From Pseudarthrobacter oxydans (GTDB lineage Bacteria > Actinomycetota > Actinomycetes > Actinomycetales > Micrococcaceae), in NCBI RefSeq assembly GCF_030812335.1, contig NZ_JAUSSN010000010.1, positions 1-64,000 on the forward strand: a stretch of DNA of 64,000 bases. Reading direction: 5' to 3'. Positions 18,718 through 27,612 of this stretch are shown piece by piece. The notes below the pieces were generated by a model. The model had not been told where the DNA came from and did no database searches. It saw only the letters and a program-made list of their open reading frames with translations. How positions within the stretch are numbered: position 1 is the first letter of the stretch; every line of letters begins with the position of its first letter. A program made the translations under genes and the position numbers.

Positions 18718-19704
18718 ATGATGGAAAAGCGAATCTTGGGCAAGACCGGACGGAACGTCTCGATTGTTGGACTGGGGACCTGGCAGCTTGGCGCGGACTG
18801 GGGGAACGTGGACCCCGCGCAGGCGCAGGCGATCCTGGCCGCCTCTGCGGAAGCCGGGGTCACGTTCTTCGACACCGCGGACGTGTACGGCGACGGCCGC
18901 AGCGAGCAGGCCATCGGCAAATTCCTGGCCGACAACCCGGGCCTGGACATCACGGTGGCCACCAAGATGGGCCGCCGGGCGGAGCAGCTGCCCGAGAACT
19001 ACAACCTCGCCAACTTCCGGGAGTGGACGGACCGGTCCCGGCGGAACCTGGGCATGGAGCAGCTGGACCTGGTCCAGCTGCACTGCCCGCCCACCGCCGT
19101 GTACAGCAACGCCGAGGTCTACGACGCGCTGGACACCCTGGTCGCCGAGGGTGCCATCCGGAACTACGGCGTCAGCGTGGAGCGGACCGACGAGGCCCTC
19201 GAGGCCATCCGGCACGAGGGCACGGCCACCGTGCAGATCATCCTCAATGCCTTCCGGCTCAAGCCGCTGGACGAGGTGCTGCCCGCGGCGGAGGCGGCCG
19301 GCGTTGGCATCATCGCCCGCGTGCCGCTCGCCTCGGGGCTGCTCTCGGGCAAATACACCTCGGACACGTCCTTCGCGGCGGATGACCACCGGAACTACAA
19401 CCGCACCGGTTCCGCGTTCGACGTCGGGGAGACCTTCTCCGGTGTGGACTTCGGGCAGGGCCTGAAGGCGGTGGCCGAGTTCGAGGAACTGGTGCCCGAC
19501 GGCGTGAGCACCGCCCAGGCGGCCATCGCCTGGATCGCGGCGCAGGACGGCGTCAGCACCGTAATCCCCGGCGCGCGGAACGTGGACCAGGCCCGCTCCA
19601 ACGCCGAAGCGGCCGGGGTCAGCGGGATCGACGCCACGTTCGACGTCGGCGTCCGGGAAATCTACGACAAGTACTTCCGCGAATCGATCCACCCGCGCTG
19701 GTAG
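18718..19704 (+). CDS. aldo-keto reductase
   Basis: Protein of 328 aa of the AKR family (TIM barrel, NADPH-dependent carbonyl reduction). The catalytic tetrad is visible: Asp and Tyr in FFDTADVYGDGRSEQ (about residues 53-58), Lys in TVATKMGRR (about 83) and His in LVQLHCPP (about 120). The NADP-binding end PGARNVDQARSN is present. It starts 4 bp after the xdh stop, so it is probably transcribed with that operon; a role in purine breakdown is not evident. ATG at 18718 or 18721 are both possible; a GTG at 18697 would overlap the xdh gene. Confidence 0.85.
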   Translation: MMEKRILGKTGRNVSIVGLGTWQLGADWGNVDPAQAQAILAASAEAGVTFFDTADVYGDGRSEQAIGKFLADNPGLDITVATKMGRRAEQLPENYNLANFREWTDRSRRNLGMEQLDLVQLHCPPTAVYSNAEVYDALDTLVAEGAIRNYGVSVERTDEALEAIRHEGTATVQIILNAFRLKPLDEVLPAAEAAGVGIIARVPLASGLLSGKYTSDTSFAADDHRNYNRTGSAFDVGETFSGVDFGQGLKAVAEFEELVPDGVSTAQAAIAWIAAQDGVSTVIPGARNVDQARSNAEAAGVSGIDATFDVGVREIYDKYFRESIHPRW

Positions 19705-19726
19705 CAGCCGGCGCCGGGATATCCGG

Positions 19727-20245
19727 TTAGTCCGCCGGATACCAGACCCGTTCTCCGTCCACGCGTGCGAAGGAGGTCAGGGTGTGGGGTTTGGCGGACT
19801 TCTCCGACATGATGTCCAGCACGTCAACATTGCGGACCAGGAGCGCGTCACCGATCAGCGAGCGGTGGCAGCGCCACGGGACGGCTTCCGCGCACATGAC
19901 CGCCAGATTGTTGGTCCGCCCGCGTTCCAGCAGCTGGCCGATGGCGGTGGAAAATTCCTCGGTCTGCATGTAGTCCGCGTACCCCCGGAACGACGCGTTC
20001 CGCCAGGCGCCGTTGGGGCTGTCCTTGCGGGGATGCCGCAGGCCGCCGAGGGAATCCATCCGCCGGTAGGTGATCCCCGACGCCCGCACGCTGGCCGCGA
20101 GGGCGTCCGCGTTGAACTGCGGGTTGTGCCGCGACTTCGGGACGGTGCGCACATCGATCCTGACGCCGTGGGCCGTCAGGAGGCCGATGAATTCGTCGAT
20201 GGGGTGCGTGGAGTGCCCCACCGTGAAGATGGTCATGTCCGTCAT
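19727..20245 (-). CDS. DUF488 family protein
   Basis: Protein of 172 aa with the DUF488 pattern: IFTVGHSTHPIDEFIGLL at the start, DVRTVPKSRHNPQFNADAL (about 31-50) and the conserved MCAEAVPWRCHRSLIGDAL near residue 115, with Cys, Glu and CHR positions. Molecular function is not established for this family. It stands alone, convergent with the aldo-keto reductase and divergent from the UDG-like gene. A second in-frame ATG at 20236 (MTIFTV) is an alternative start. Confidence 0.82.
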   Translation of the reverse strand: MTDMTIFTVGHSTHPIDEFIGLLTAHGVRIDVRTVPKSRHNPQFNADALAASVRASGITYRRMDSLGGLRHPRKDSPNGAWRNASFRGYADYMQTEEFSTAIGQLLERGRTNNLAVMCAEAVPWRCHRSLIGDALLVRNVDVLDIMSEKSAKPHTLTSFARVDGERVWYPAD

Positions 20246-20340
20246 GCCCCCATGCTAGAACGGCCTGGAAGCCCGTACCGGCGGCGGAGCGGCCGGGATA
20301 GTCTGATGACCCGACAAGCTGCCAAGGGAACGGGCCCGGA

Positions 20341-20985
20341 ATGACTTCATCCTCCATCGACGGCTTCGTTGACCGGCTCGCGGCCGTGCCGACAGGGCCG
20401 GGGTGCAACAACTTCTTCGACCACACCGTGCCGGGAAATGCCCAGCGCCGCCGGAACCTGGCGATCTACCTGCGGGAAATGCAGGACCGCTCCCCGAAGG
20501 TGCTGCTGGTCGGGGAAGCGCCCGGCTTCAGGGGCATGAGGATCACCGGAGTCCCCTTCACCAACCGCACCATGTTCGAGGGTCCCGCCAACGCGTTTGG
20601 GCTGTTCGGGCCCGGAAAGGGCTACGTGCTGCCGGCGGAAGCTGCGGCAGTGGCGGCGGAGCCGACGGCCACGGTGATGTGGGAGGTGCTGGCCGAGCTG
20701 GAATTCCTGCCCCTGCTCTGGAGTGCCTGCCCGTGGCATACCCACGTGCCGGGGCAGCCGCTGTCCAACCGCACCCCGGCGGCCGCCGAGGCGGCACGGG
20801 GAACCCCGTTCTGGCAGGGACTGACCGAGATTTTTCCTATCGAAACGGTGGTGGCCGTGGGGAACGTGGCGCACCGCAGCCTGCAGCGGAGCGGTCTGGA
20901 GGTGCCGAAAATCAGGCATCCCGCCCACGGCGGCCGGTCCGGATTCAAACGGGGGCTGGAAGAGCTGTTCGTCCCCGCCCGCTAA
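20341..20985 (+). CDS. uracil-DNA glycosylase superfamily protein
   Basis: Protein of 214 aa. VLLVGEAPGFRGMRITGVPFTNR near residues 58-80 matches motif 1 of the UDG superfamily (GEAPG and the following PF). The C-terminal IRHPAHGGRSGF is at the place of the His-containing motif. Such proteins remove uracil or related bases, or belong to poorly characterised relatives. The strict catalytic Asp of family 1 is not obvious, so the activity is uncertain. No operon partner is present. It is followed by a strong inverted repeat. Confidence 0.75.
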   Translation: MTSSSIDGFVDRLAAVPTGPGCNNFFDHTVPGNAQRRRNLAIYLREMQDRSPKVLLVGEAPGFRGMRITGVPFTNRTMFEGPANAFGLFGPGKGYVLPAEAAAVAAEPTATVMWEVLAELEFLPLLWSACPWHTHVPGQPLSNRTPAAAEAARGTPFWQGLTEIFPIETVVAVGNVAHRSLQRSGLEVPKIRHPAHGGRSGFKRGLEELFVPAR

Positions 20986-20987
20986 AC

Positions 20988-21050
20988 CAACGCGGGGTCA
21001 GATCCGGCCCATGGTGGGGCGTTTCTTGGGCCGTAGGTGACCCCGCGTTG
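20988..21050. repeat. nested inverted repeat, terminator or REP-like
   Basis: Perfect 13-bp arms CAACGCGGGGTCA (20988-21000) and TGACCCCGCGTTG (21038-21050) enclose a second stem GGCCCA / TGGGCC (21006-21011, 21027-21032). It lies between two convergent genes, so it may end transcription from both sides. Confidence 0.6.
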
Positions 21051-21093
21051 TGGTGGTGGTTGCGCGGCGCCGCGGGCCCGGCTGCGGTGGACC

Positions 21094-21720
21094 CTAGTCG
21101 AGGAGGTGCAGCTGGCCGGGGGTGTCGAGGTCCTCGCCGCCGGAGAGGTCGCTGCAGTCCACAAGGTCGATCAGCTCCGGGTGGGCCTGGAGGAAAAAGC
21201 GTGCCCCGGCGTCCCCCGCTGCCGTTTCCGCAGCCTCCGCCCGGAGGCCGGCATCGAGGAGCAGCGGATGTCCCCGCCGCAGCTTCCCCTCCGCAGAGCG
21301 GTAGCCGGCCGCCGTCACCCGGCCGGGCCGGTGGGATGCCAGCAGCCGGGCCACGGCCGCAGCCGTCAGCCCGGGCTGGTCCACCAGCGCGATGAGCACG
21401 TGGTCCTCCGGGGCGGCCGCGGTGACGCCGAGCCGGAAGGAGCTGCCCATCCCGCCGGCCCAGTCCGGGTTGTCGATGACCCGGTGCCGGCTCAGGTCGG
21501 TGCCGGCCCGGACCGCTGCCGCATCCGCGCCGAGCACCGCCACGACTTCCCGGCAGCCGCCCGCGAGCAGCACGTCGGCCAGCACTTCCACGAGCGTGCG
21601 GCCGCGGGACGGGAGCAGCGCTTTCGGCCCGAGCCCCAGCCGCGTCCCGGCGCCGGCGGCCAGCAGCACCGCCGTCGTGCCTGCTGCCCGGCTGTGGCCC
21701 GGTGCTCCGCTGTCGCTCAT
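21094..21720 (-). CDS. MobA-like nucleotidyltransferase (probable molybdenum cofactor cytidylyltransferase)
   Basis: Protein of 208 aa. The N-terminal nucleotide-binding motif is VLLAAGAGTRLGLGPKALLP (about residues 18-37), then DNPDWAGGMGSSFRLGV and the metal-binding LIALVDQPGL (about 110). This pattern is typical of MocA/MobA-like enzymes that add CMP or GMP to the Mo-pterin. Presence close to a xanthine dehydrogenase with an XdhC partner suggests that it matures this enzyme, though some family members act on other substrates. The end at 21094 leaves about 40 bp to the inverted repeat. Confidence 0.75.
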   Translation of the reverse strand: MSDSGAPGHSRAAGTTAVLLAAGAGTRLGLGPKALLPSRGRTLVEVLADVLLAGGCREVVAVLGADAAAVRAGTDLSRHRVIDNPDWAGGMGSSFRLGVTAAAPEDHVLIALVDQPGLTAAAVARLLASHRPGRVTAAGYRSAEGKLRRGHPLLLDAGLRAEAAETAAGDAGARFFLQAHPELIDLVDCSDLSGGEDLDTPGQLHLLD

Positions 21721-21742
21721 CTGCCCACCCTAACGCCGCTGG

Positions 21743-24496
21743 TCAGGCCTCGCCCCCGGTTCCGCCGGTGGTCCCGGCGGTGACGTCCAGGAGCTTGTAG
21801 CGGTCCATCGCGTAGGCCGGCACGCCGCCGTCGACCTCCCCGCGCGCGGCCAGCAGCTGCAGGGTCTTCACCACAATCGAGTGGGTGTCGTTCTTGAAGA
21901 AGCGGCGGGCGGCGGCGCGGGTGTCGGAGAAGCCGAAGCCGTCGGCGCCGAGCGAGGCGAACTGGTGCGGCAGGAACTGGCGGATCTGGTCCGGGACAGC
22001 CTTCATGTAGTCGGTGACGGCCACAATCGGACCGGTCGCGCCGGCAAGCTGCTGGGCCACGAACGGGACGCGGGCCGGCTGGCCGGGGTTGAGGAACGCC
22101 TCTTCCTCGGCCGCGAGCCCGTCGCGGCGCAGCTCATTCCAGGACGTCACGGACCAGACGTCGGCGGAGACACCCCAGTCCTCGGCGAGGAGCCGCTGGG
22201 CCTCCAGGGCCCACGGGACGGACACGCCGGAGGCCAGGATCTGGCTCTTGGGCCCTTCCAGGTCCGACGCCGACACTCGGTGGATGCCTTTCAGCACACC
22301 GTTGACATCGAGGTTCTCGGGTTCGGCGGGCTGGAAGGTCGGCTCGTTGTAGACCGTGAGGTAGTACATCAGGTTCCGGTCATTTTTGCTGCCCGCGGCG
22401 GCGTCGCCGTACATCCGTTCCAGGCCGTCCCGGATGATGTGGCCCATTTCGTACCCGAACGCGGGATCGTAGGTCAGGACGGCCGGGTTGGTCGAGGCCA
22501 GGATGGGCGAGTGCCCGTCGGCGTGCTGCAGGCCCTCGCCGGTCAGGGTGGTGCGGCCGGCGGTGGCGCCGATGATGAACCCGCGGGTCATCTGGTCCGC
22601 GGCGGCCCAGAAGGAATCGCCCGTGCGCTGGAAGCCGAACATCGAGTAGAAGACGTAGATCGGGATCAGCGGTTCGCCGTGGGTTGAGTAGGACGTGCCC
22701 GCGGCGGTGAACGCCGCCACCGCGCCGGCCTCGTTGATGCCCGGGTGGATCAGCTGGCCCTGGGCCGATTCCTTATAGGCGAGGACCAGGTCGCGGTCCA
22801 CGGAGAGATAACCCTGGCCGTCCGGGTTGTAGATCTTCGCGGAGGGGAAGAACGCGTCCATGCCGAAGGTGCGGGATTCATCCGGAACGATCGGGACAAT
22901 GCGGTGCCCGAACTTCTTGTCCCGGAGCAGGTCCTTGAGCAGGCGTACGAACGTCATGGTGGTGGCGGCCCGCTGTTTCCCGGACCCGCGCTTGGACACC
23001 TCATAGGTTTTCGGGTCTGGGAGTTCTATGGGCGCGTGGTCCGGCCGGCGTTCGGGGACGAAGCCGCCGAGGGCGCGGCGGCGTTCCATGAGGTACTGGA
23101 TCTCGGGGGAGTCCATGCCGGGGTGGTAGTACGGGGGCCGGTAGAGGTCCGTTTCGAGCTGGTCGTCGGTGATGGGGATGCGCAGGTGGTCGCGGAAGGC
23201 CTTCAGGTCCGCGAGGGTGAGCTTCTTCATCTGGTGCGTGGCGTTGCGGCCCTCGAAGTGGGTGCCCAGGCCGTAGCCCTTGACCGTGTGGGCCAGGATG
23301 ACGGTGGGTTTGCCCTTGAACTCGGTGGCGGCCTTGTACGCGGCGTAGACCTTGTTGTAGTCGTGGCCGCCGCGCTTGAGGTTCCAGATCTGGTCGTCCG
23401 TGAGGTCCTGGACCATTTCCTTGGTCTGCGGGGTCTGTCCGAAGAAGTGCTCGCGGACGAACGCGCCGGACTCGGCCTTGTAGGTCTGGTAGTCCCCGTC
23501 GACGGTTTCGTTCATGATCTTCACGAGCGAGCCGTCCTCGTCCTTGGCCAGCAGGTCATCCCATTCCCGGCCCCAGACGACCTTAATGACATTCCAGCCC
23601 GCGCCGCGGAAGAACGCCTCGAGTTCCTGCATGATCTTGCCGTTGCCGCGCACCGGGCCGTCGAGGCGCTGGAGGTTGCAGTTGATCACGAAGTTCAGGT
23701 TGTCCAGCTTGTCGTTCGCGGCGAGCTGGAGCAGGCCGCGGGACTCGGGCTCGTCCATTTCCCCGTCACCCAGGAACGCCCAGACCTGCTGGTCCGAGGT
23801 GTCCTTGATCCCGCGGTTCTGCAGGTACCGGTTGGACTGGGCCTGGTAGATCGCGTTCATCGGCCCGATGCCCATCGAGACCGTGGGGAACTCCCAGAAC
23901 TCCGGCATCAGCCGCGGGTGCGGGTAGGAGGAGAGGGCATGGCCTTCCTTGGACTTCTCCTGCCGGAACCCGTCCAGGTCCTCCTCGGAGAGCCGGCCCT
24001 CCATGAAGGCCCGGGCGTACATGCCGGGGGAGGCGTGGCCCTGGAAGAAGACCTGGTCCCCGCCGCCGGGGTGGTCCTTGCCGCGGAAGAAGTGGTTGAA
24101 CCCGACCTCGTAGAGGGTCGCGGCCCCGGCATAGGTCGAGATGTGCCCGCCGACGCCGATATCGGCCCGCTGCGCCCGGTGCACCATGACCGCGGCGTTC
24201 CACCGCAGCCACGCCCGGTACTTCCGCTCGATCTCCTCGTCCCCGGGGAACTCCGCTTCCTGGTCCACCGGGATCGTGTTGACGTAGTCCGTGGTCGTGA
24301 CCATCGGAACACCCACGGACTGCGCGCCGGCCCGCTGGAGCAGGCTGCGCATTATGTACTGGGCACGCTCGGTGCCCTGTTCCTGAATCAGCGTGTCCAG
24401 GGACTCCAGCCATTCGGCGGTCTCTTCCGGATCATGATCAGGCAGCTGGTTAGTCAACCCGCTGAGGATATGGGAGGTCTCTTCTCCTGCAGCCAC
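21743..24496 (-). CDS. aceE: pyruvate dehydrogenase E1 component (homodimeric type)
   Basis: Protein of about 917 aa, the length of homodimeric AceE, which decarboxylates pyruvate and passes acetyl to lipoyl-E2. Typical stretches include [22 protein letters not shown], the thiamine-diphosphate motif [16 protein letters not shown] with [17 protein letters not shown], and the C-terminal [19 protein letters not shown]. The GTG start at 24496 ([10 protein letters not shown]) is chosen because AAGAGG lies before it; the frame could extend to a TTG at 24532. It is a single gene without E2/E3 in the window, as is common in actinobacteria. It separates the uraH-uraD pair from the rest of the purine genes. 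The 205 bp upstream of it hold no gene. Confidence 0.95.
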   Translation of the reverse strand: MAAGEETSHILSGLTNQLPDHDPEETAEWLESLDTLIQEQGTERAQYIMRSLLQRAGAQSVGVPMVTTTDYVNTIPVDQEAEFPGDEEIERKYRAWLRWNAAVMVHRAQRADIGVGGHISTYAGAATLYEVGFNHFFRGKDHPGGGDQVFFQGHASPGMYARAFMEGRLSEEDLDGFRQEKSKEGHALSSYPHPRLMPEFWEFPTVSMGIGPMNAIYQAQSNRYLQNRGIKDTSDQQVWAFLGDGEMDEPESRGLLQLAANDKLDNLNFVINCNLQRLDGPVRGNGKIMQELEAFFRGAGWNVIKVVWGREWDDLLAKDEDGSLVKIMNETVDGDYQTYKAESGAFVREHFFGQTPQTKEMVQDLTDDQIWNLKRGGHDYNKVYAAYKAATEFKGKPTVILAHTVKGYGLGTHFEGRNATHQMKKLTLADLKAFRDHLRIPITDDQLETDLYRPPYYHPGMDSPEIQYLMERRRALGGFVPERRPDHAPIELPDPKTYEVSKRGSGKQRAATTMTFVRLLKDLLRDKKFGHRIVPIVPDESRTFGMDAFFPSAKIYNPDGQGYLSVDRDLVLAYKESAQGQLIHPGINEAGAVAAFTAAGTSYSTHGEPLIPIYVFYSMFGFQRTGDSFWAAADQMTRGFIIGATAGRTTLTGEGLQHADGHSPILASTNPAVLTYDPAFGYEMGHIIRDGLERMYGDAAAGSKNDRNLMYYLTVYNEPTFQPAEPENLDVNGVLKGIHRVSASDLEGPKSQILASGVSVPWALEAQRLLAEDWGVSADVWSVTSWNELRRDGLAAEEEAFLNPGQPARVPFVAQQLAGATGPIVAVTDYMKAVPDQIRQFLPHQFASLGADGFGFSDTRAAARRFFKNDTHSIVVKTLQLLAARGEVDGGVPAYAMDRYKLLDVTAGTTGGTGGEA

Positions 24497-24737
24497 GTCC
24501 AACCTCTTTTCGTCATTGAATGGTCGGCTCAAGTTTTCATTCTGTGAGAAAACTTTCTTGCAATTCGAGATTATCGACGCCAGTGCGGGCGCGTCAACAT
24601 CGGCGGCGGGGCGCCGCGGGTCCGGCAGTCACAATCGGGTGAAAGGACCGAGGACCACCGCGGCGGACGCACAGGAAAGGCCCGCAGCGCCGCCGGGGGC
24701 CTTTCCTGCCGAGGCAGGTGCTGCAGGTTCCGGCTGC

Positions 24738-25079
24738 TCAGCTGCCCCGGTAGGTGGAATACGCGAACGGGCTCAGCAAGAGCGGCACGTGGTAGTGCGC
24801 CTCTGACTCCACAACCCCAAAGGTGAGGGTCACTTCGGGGAAGAACGTTTCGGTACCGCTGGCGGCAAAGTACTTGCCCGTATCGAAGGCCAAGCGGTAG
24901 GTCCCCGTCGGCAGCCGGTCCGGCCCGAGTTGTTTGACGCGCCCGTCCGCGTCGGTGGCGCCCTCGGCGATCTGGACCCAGCGTTCGCCGTCGAGCATGT
25001 GGAGGGTGACCGGGACGTCCGCCGCAGGCTTGCCGGAACCGGTGTCGAGTACGTGGGTGGTGACGTGAGACATGCTCAT
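24738..25079 (-). CDS. uraH: 5-hydroxyisourate hydrolase (transthyretin-related)
   Basis: Protein of 113 aa, full length for the family, hydrolysing 5-hydroxyisourate made by urate oxidase to OHCU. It starts with SHVTTHVLDTGSGKPA, contains the conserved Arg region, and ends with the diagnostic C-terminal YRGS after HYHVPLLLSPFAYST. The ATG overlaps the uraD stop (TAATG), which indicates translational coupling with uraD. Confidence 0.95.
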   Translation of the reverse strand: MSMSHVTTHVLDTGSGKPAADVPVTLHMLDGERWVQIAEGATDADGRVKQLGPDRLPTGTYRLAFDTGKYFAASGTETFFPEVTLTFGVVESEAHYHVPLLLSPFAYSTYRGS

Positions 25080-25573
25080 TATTCCATCAGTCCTTCGAGC
25101 CGGAGCACCGCGATTTCCCGCAGCTGCTCGCCAATAATTGCCTGTTCTTCTCCGGGGGTGTGGCCGAGCCTGATGTTGAGTGCGGCCAGGATCTCCTCCC
25201 GGCTGCGGCCGGCCGCGCGGATCAGGAACACCTGCCCGAACTTCTCCTCGTAGGCCCGGTTGCCTTCCGCCAGGGCTTCCGCGACCGCGGCGTCGGCCTC
25301 GCCGAGTCCGGCCTGCTCCGACTGGGAGAGCCTGGCCTCAGTGCTGTTTCCCCGGGCCCGCTCGCCGATCCGCGGGTGGTGGGCGAGTGCTGCTTCGATC
25401 TCGGCCGGGGTGAACGGGTCGGCCGCGGCGCGGCCTGCCGCAAGAAGTGCTTCGAGGGCGGAGTAAGGCCGCGCGTCGGCCAGATCGTCGATCCAGCGCT
25501 GGATGTCCAGGCAAGGCCGCAGGGCATCGGCGGCCTGCGTGCGGCTGGCCGCGTTGAACTGATCAAGGTGCAT
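25079..25573 (-). CDS. uraD: OHCU decarboxylase
   Basis: Protein of 164 aa. It decarboxylates 2-oxo-4-hydroxy-4-carboxy-5-ureidoimidazoline to (S)-allantoin, the last step after urate oxidase. The catalytic stretch AALAHHPRIGERARG (about residues 62-76) and the FLIRAAGRSREEILAALNIRL region (about 117-138) are clear. It is first in a two-gene unit with uraH. A predicted IclR box lies about 60 bp upstream. Confidence 0.95.
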   Translation of the reverse strand: MHLDQFNAASRTQAADALRPCLDIQRWIDDLADARPYSALEALLAAGRAAADPFTPAEIEAALAHHPRIGERARGNSTEARLSQSEQAGLGEADAAVAEALAEGNRAYEEKFGQVFLIRAAGRSREEILAALNIRLGHTPGEEQAIIGEQLREIAVLRLEGLME

Positions 25574-25633
25574 GAGGCAAGTCCTCGCGTTGTGATGCTG
25601 GCATCCACGGTGTAGGGCTATGCGGACAATGCA

Positions 25634-25648
25634 TTCCGCATCATGGAA
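25634..25648. promoter_or_regulatory. predicted IclR-type operator of uraD-uraH
   Basis: TTCCGCATCATGGAA has perfect TTCC/GGAA arms with a 7-base centre. It resembles TTTCGTATTATGGAT near the IclR gene 20 kb away. It lies 61 bp upstream of uraD, so the split uraDH pair is likely controlled together with the rest of the purine locus. Confidence 0.55.
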
Positions 25649-25830
25649 CTGTTATTTCAGCATATGCAAAAAGTGAACCGCACCCGGCTGCCAGTGTCAA
25701 CTTCCGGGTCGGCGGTTGACGGCGGAGAGCTTCCGGAGCGCCATGGGGTTTCAGGCGGAGCGGTCCGGCCGCCCATCCGCTCTCCACGTTAGTCTGGGAA
25801 GGATCCATTCCGCGGATGAAAGGCAGTGTT

Positions 25831-26088
25831 GTGAGTGATCCCAATGAACCCGGCACCGATCCGGCCGGCCTGCGCGGCCCCGGCGACCCGGACGCCGTCG
25901 AGTCCCGAGAGGCCGTCGAGGTCCGCCAGCCGCACGCCGAACCCGGCCAGGCCGGCAACATCCGCGAGGAACAGCTGACCCAGGCCGCGGGAACGGTGCC
26001 CGCCGCATACGTCGGGTCGGGTGACCCGGAGGCGGAGGACAAACCGGAGGACGCCGCGGACACCGGCATGTGGGACGAGCAGACGTAG
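25831..26088 (+). CDS. small acidic hypothetical protein
   Basis: Protein of 85 aa, strongly acidic and rich in Pro, Gly, Glu and Asp, ending DAADTGMWDEQT. Without hydrophobic core segments it is probably disordered. The GTG start at 25831 (MSDPNEPG) has AAAGG eight bases before it; an upstream ATG at 25816 has no such site. Codon usage is that of a real gene. No family recognised. Confidence 0.6.
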   Translation: MSDPNEPGTDPAGLRGPGDPDAVESREAVEVRQPHAEPGQAGNIREEQLTQAAGTVPAAYVGSGDPEAEDKPEDAADTGMWDEQT

Positions 26089-26222
26089 CCGCCCCGGTGC
26101 GGTGACAGCTCTTCCATAGCTCGCGCGGCTAGCTTGGGCAGCTATGGAAGAGCCCACGCCACAGCAGCCCAGTTACCCTCCCGGCAGCACTGTCGCCCGG
26201 CGGCGTCGGGGTCGCCCGGCGC

Positions 26223-26299
26223 TCCGGGGGCACTTTGCGGCCCGCCGTCGTCGAACTGGCCGACGGCGGCACGGAGCCTCGTATCAAAGTGCCCCCGGA
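26223..26299. repeat. intergenic palindromic repeat, copy 1
   Basis: Perfect 15-bp arms TCCGGGGGCACTTTG (26223-26237) and CAAAGTGCCCCCGGA (26285-26299) surround an inner stem GCCGTCG / CGACGGC. The outer arms recur at 28062-28140 and as a half copy at 27177. It fills most of the 334-bp gap after the acidic small gene; apart from the terminator at 26364 nothing else is seen there. Confidence 0.7.
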
Positions 26300-26363
26300 C
26301 GGCAGAGGACGACGCCGGACGGCACCCCCGCGGCGGGTATCAGGCCAGAATTTCGGGCAAAAG

Positions 26364-26393
26364 GAGAGCCAGGGGACGGGTCCCCTGGCTCTC
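26364..26393 (-). terminator. intrinsic terminator of the secreted protein gene
   Basis: Fourteen-bp perfect stem GAGAGCCAGGGGAC / GTCCCCTGGCTCTC with a 2-nt loop. On the minus strand it is followed by CTTTTGCCC. It lies 30 bp after the end of the gene at 26423-26923. Confidence 0.75.
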
Positions 26394-26422
26394 GGTACGC
26401 AGACGCGTGGGCTGCTGGGCGA

Positions 26423-26923
26423 TCAGCGGTGGAGCCTGGCTACGTCGCTCTTTTCCCAGCGGGTCCAGTCAGACCAATGATCGCTGTTGCCGCTGCGGAC
26501 GCGGAAGGAAACGAGTTGGTAGACTTCCTCGCTGCCCCGGCGGTCCAGGTTCGGCACGCGGTCGTAGCTGTGAATCGTAACGGCGTCGTCACGGCGATCG
26601 AAGGACTTCCAGAACGTGGACTTCCCCAGGAAATCGTCATGCCGGCCGCGGTCGTCTTCGAAGCGCAGCTGGCGGATCTCCACTTTCTTGTTGCCATTGC
26701 AGTCCACATAGATCCGGAAGTCCACTCTGACTTTGCTTGTGTCTTTGTTGTCGTGCTTGACGGGCTTGAGCGGATCGACTGTGCAACCGCGTTCGGAGGT
26801 TGATGCGACGGCCGGCCCGGCTGCTGCAACAGGTCCCCCGATGAGCCCCAGGGCGACGGCCGGGATCAGTGCGATCCTTGCCGCCCGGGAGCGGGTCTTT
26901 CTTGGTGAGTTGGTGATGGACAT
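26423..26923 (-). CDS. secreted hypothetical protein
   Basis: Protein of 166 aa with a signal peptide: basic start (SPRKTRSRAARIA), hydrophobic core (LIPAVALGLIGGPVAAAG) and a likely cleavage near AVAS, about residue 41. The mature part is charged, with two Cys (in RGCTVDP and YVDCNGNKK) that could form one disulfide, and several Trp/Arg-rich strands at the end (SGNSDHWSDWTRWEKSD). No domain recognised. It is a single gene with its own terminator. Confidence 0.7.
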   Translation of the reverse strand: MSITNSPRKTRSRAARIALIPAVALGLIGGPVAAAGPAVASTSERGCTVDPLKPVKHDNKDTSKVRVDFRIYVDCNGNKKVEIRQLRFEDDRGRHDDFLGKSTFWKSFDRRDDAVTIHSYDRVPNLDRRGSEEVYQLVSFRVRSGNSDHWSDWTRWEKSDVARLHR

Positions 26924-27123
26924 TGTCTTAGTTCTTCTGCCTGATGATGCGAATCTGTAGCTATGGACGGCGTCTGCCCGCCATCATCACACCGCGGTGG
27001 CGCTGTAATCAGGCGGCGGCCTTCCGTTCCAATTTCAATTAGCTCGCCCGTGATCGGCGGGGAGGCGAGCCGGCGTCCGCTCGTAGGATGAGTGACCCGG
27101 TGCATTAATCCTCCGCCCGCTGA

Positions 27124-27192
27124 GGCCCATGATCAAGAGGCGCATTTCCGGGCTGACCAGCGGATTTTCCCGGGCGGTCCGGGGCACTTTGG
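27124..27192 (+). repeat. intergenic repeat, half copy
   Basis: A 21-base start like GGCCCATGATCAAGAGGCGC is followed 53 bp later by GTCCGGGGCACTTTGG. Copy 2 at 28012-28076 shows the same two blocks (2 mismatches in the first, one G less in the second) 50 bp apart. The second arm of the palindrome is missing here. It lies in the 296-bp gap between the secreted protein and the HAAS-like gene. Confidence 0.6.
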
Positions 27193-27219
27193 TCCCGGGC
27201 CTGGGGTCTGAACGGGACC

Positions 27220-27612
27220 TCAGAGGAGGGCTCTGGAGCGCTGCGCCGGCTGAAAGTAGTCAGTCAGGAATCCCGCCAGGTTACTGACCAGGACTAGGAC
27301 GAGCGCCGGCAGGAGGGTGACCGGCCCGACGAAGTCGCGGATGTCCACTCTGAAGAGGAGAATCAGGATGACCGCGAGGAGAACATAGGACACAGCCAAT
27401 ACTGTTCCGATCGCTGTGATCGTCTTCCCCCGTGTCCGTCTCTTCTTCTTGGGGAACTGCCTCGCGTACTCCTCGGCCGTGCCGAATTCGGCTTCCGCGG
27501 GAGTCCCGGCAGCGGCTTCGTGTGAGCGCACCTCATCCAGTGCTTCGGCGATCTCGGCTTCGGACAGCCCGCGCAGCCTCAGGTTGAAAGTCAGTTTGCG
27601 CTCGTAGCTCAT
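27220..27612 (-). CDS. PadR-associated membrane protein (HAAS-like)
   Basis: Protein of 130 aa: a helical cytoplasmic start (residues 1-60, with LRGLSEAEIAEALDEVRSH) resembling the HAAS signalling domain, a basic KKKRRTRGK link, then two membrane helices (about 65-85 and 95-115). Proteins of this kind are usually paired with a PadR regulator, as here. Its ATG overlaps the PadR stop by 4 bp. It probably senses or passes a membrane signal; the target is unknown. Confidence 0.7.
   Translation of the reverse strand: MSYERKLTFNLRLRGLSEAEIAEALDEVRSHEAAAGTPAEAEFGTAEEYARQFPKKKRRTRGKTITAIGTVLAVSYVLLAVILILLFRVDIRDFVGPVTLLPALVLVLVSNLAGFLTDYFQPAQRSRALL

Noticed and set aside
22745..24547. 600-codon plus-strand frame opposite aceE
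   Set aside because: Antisense shadow rich in Val/Gly/Leu/Arg; AceE on the other strand is complete.
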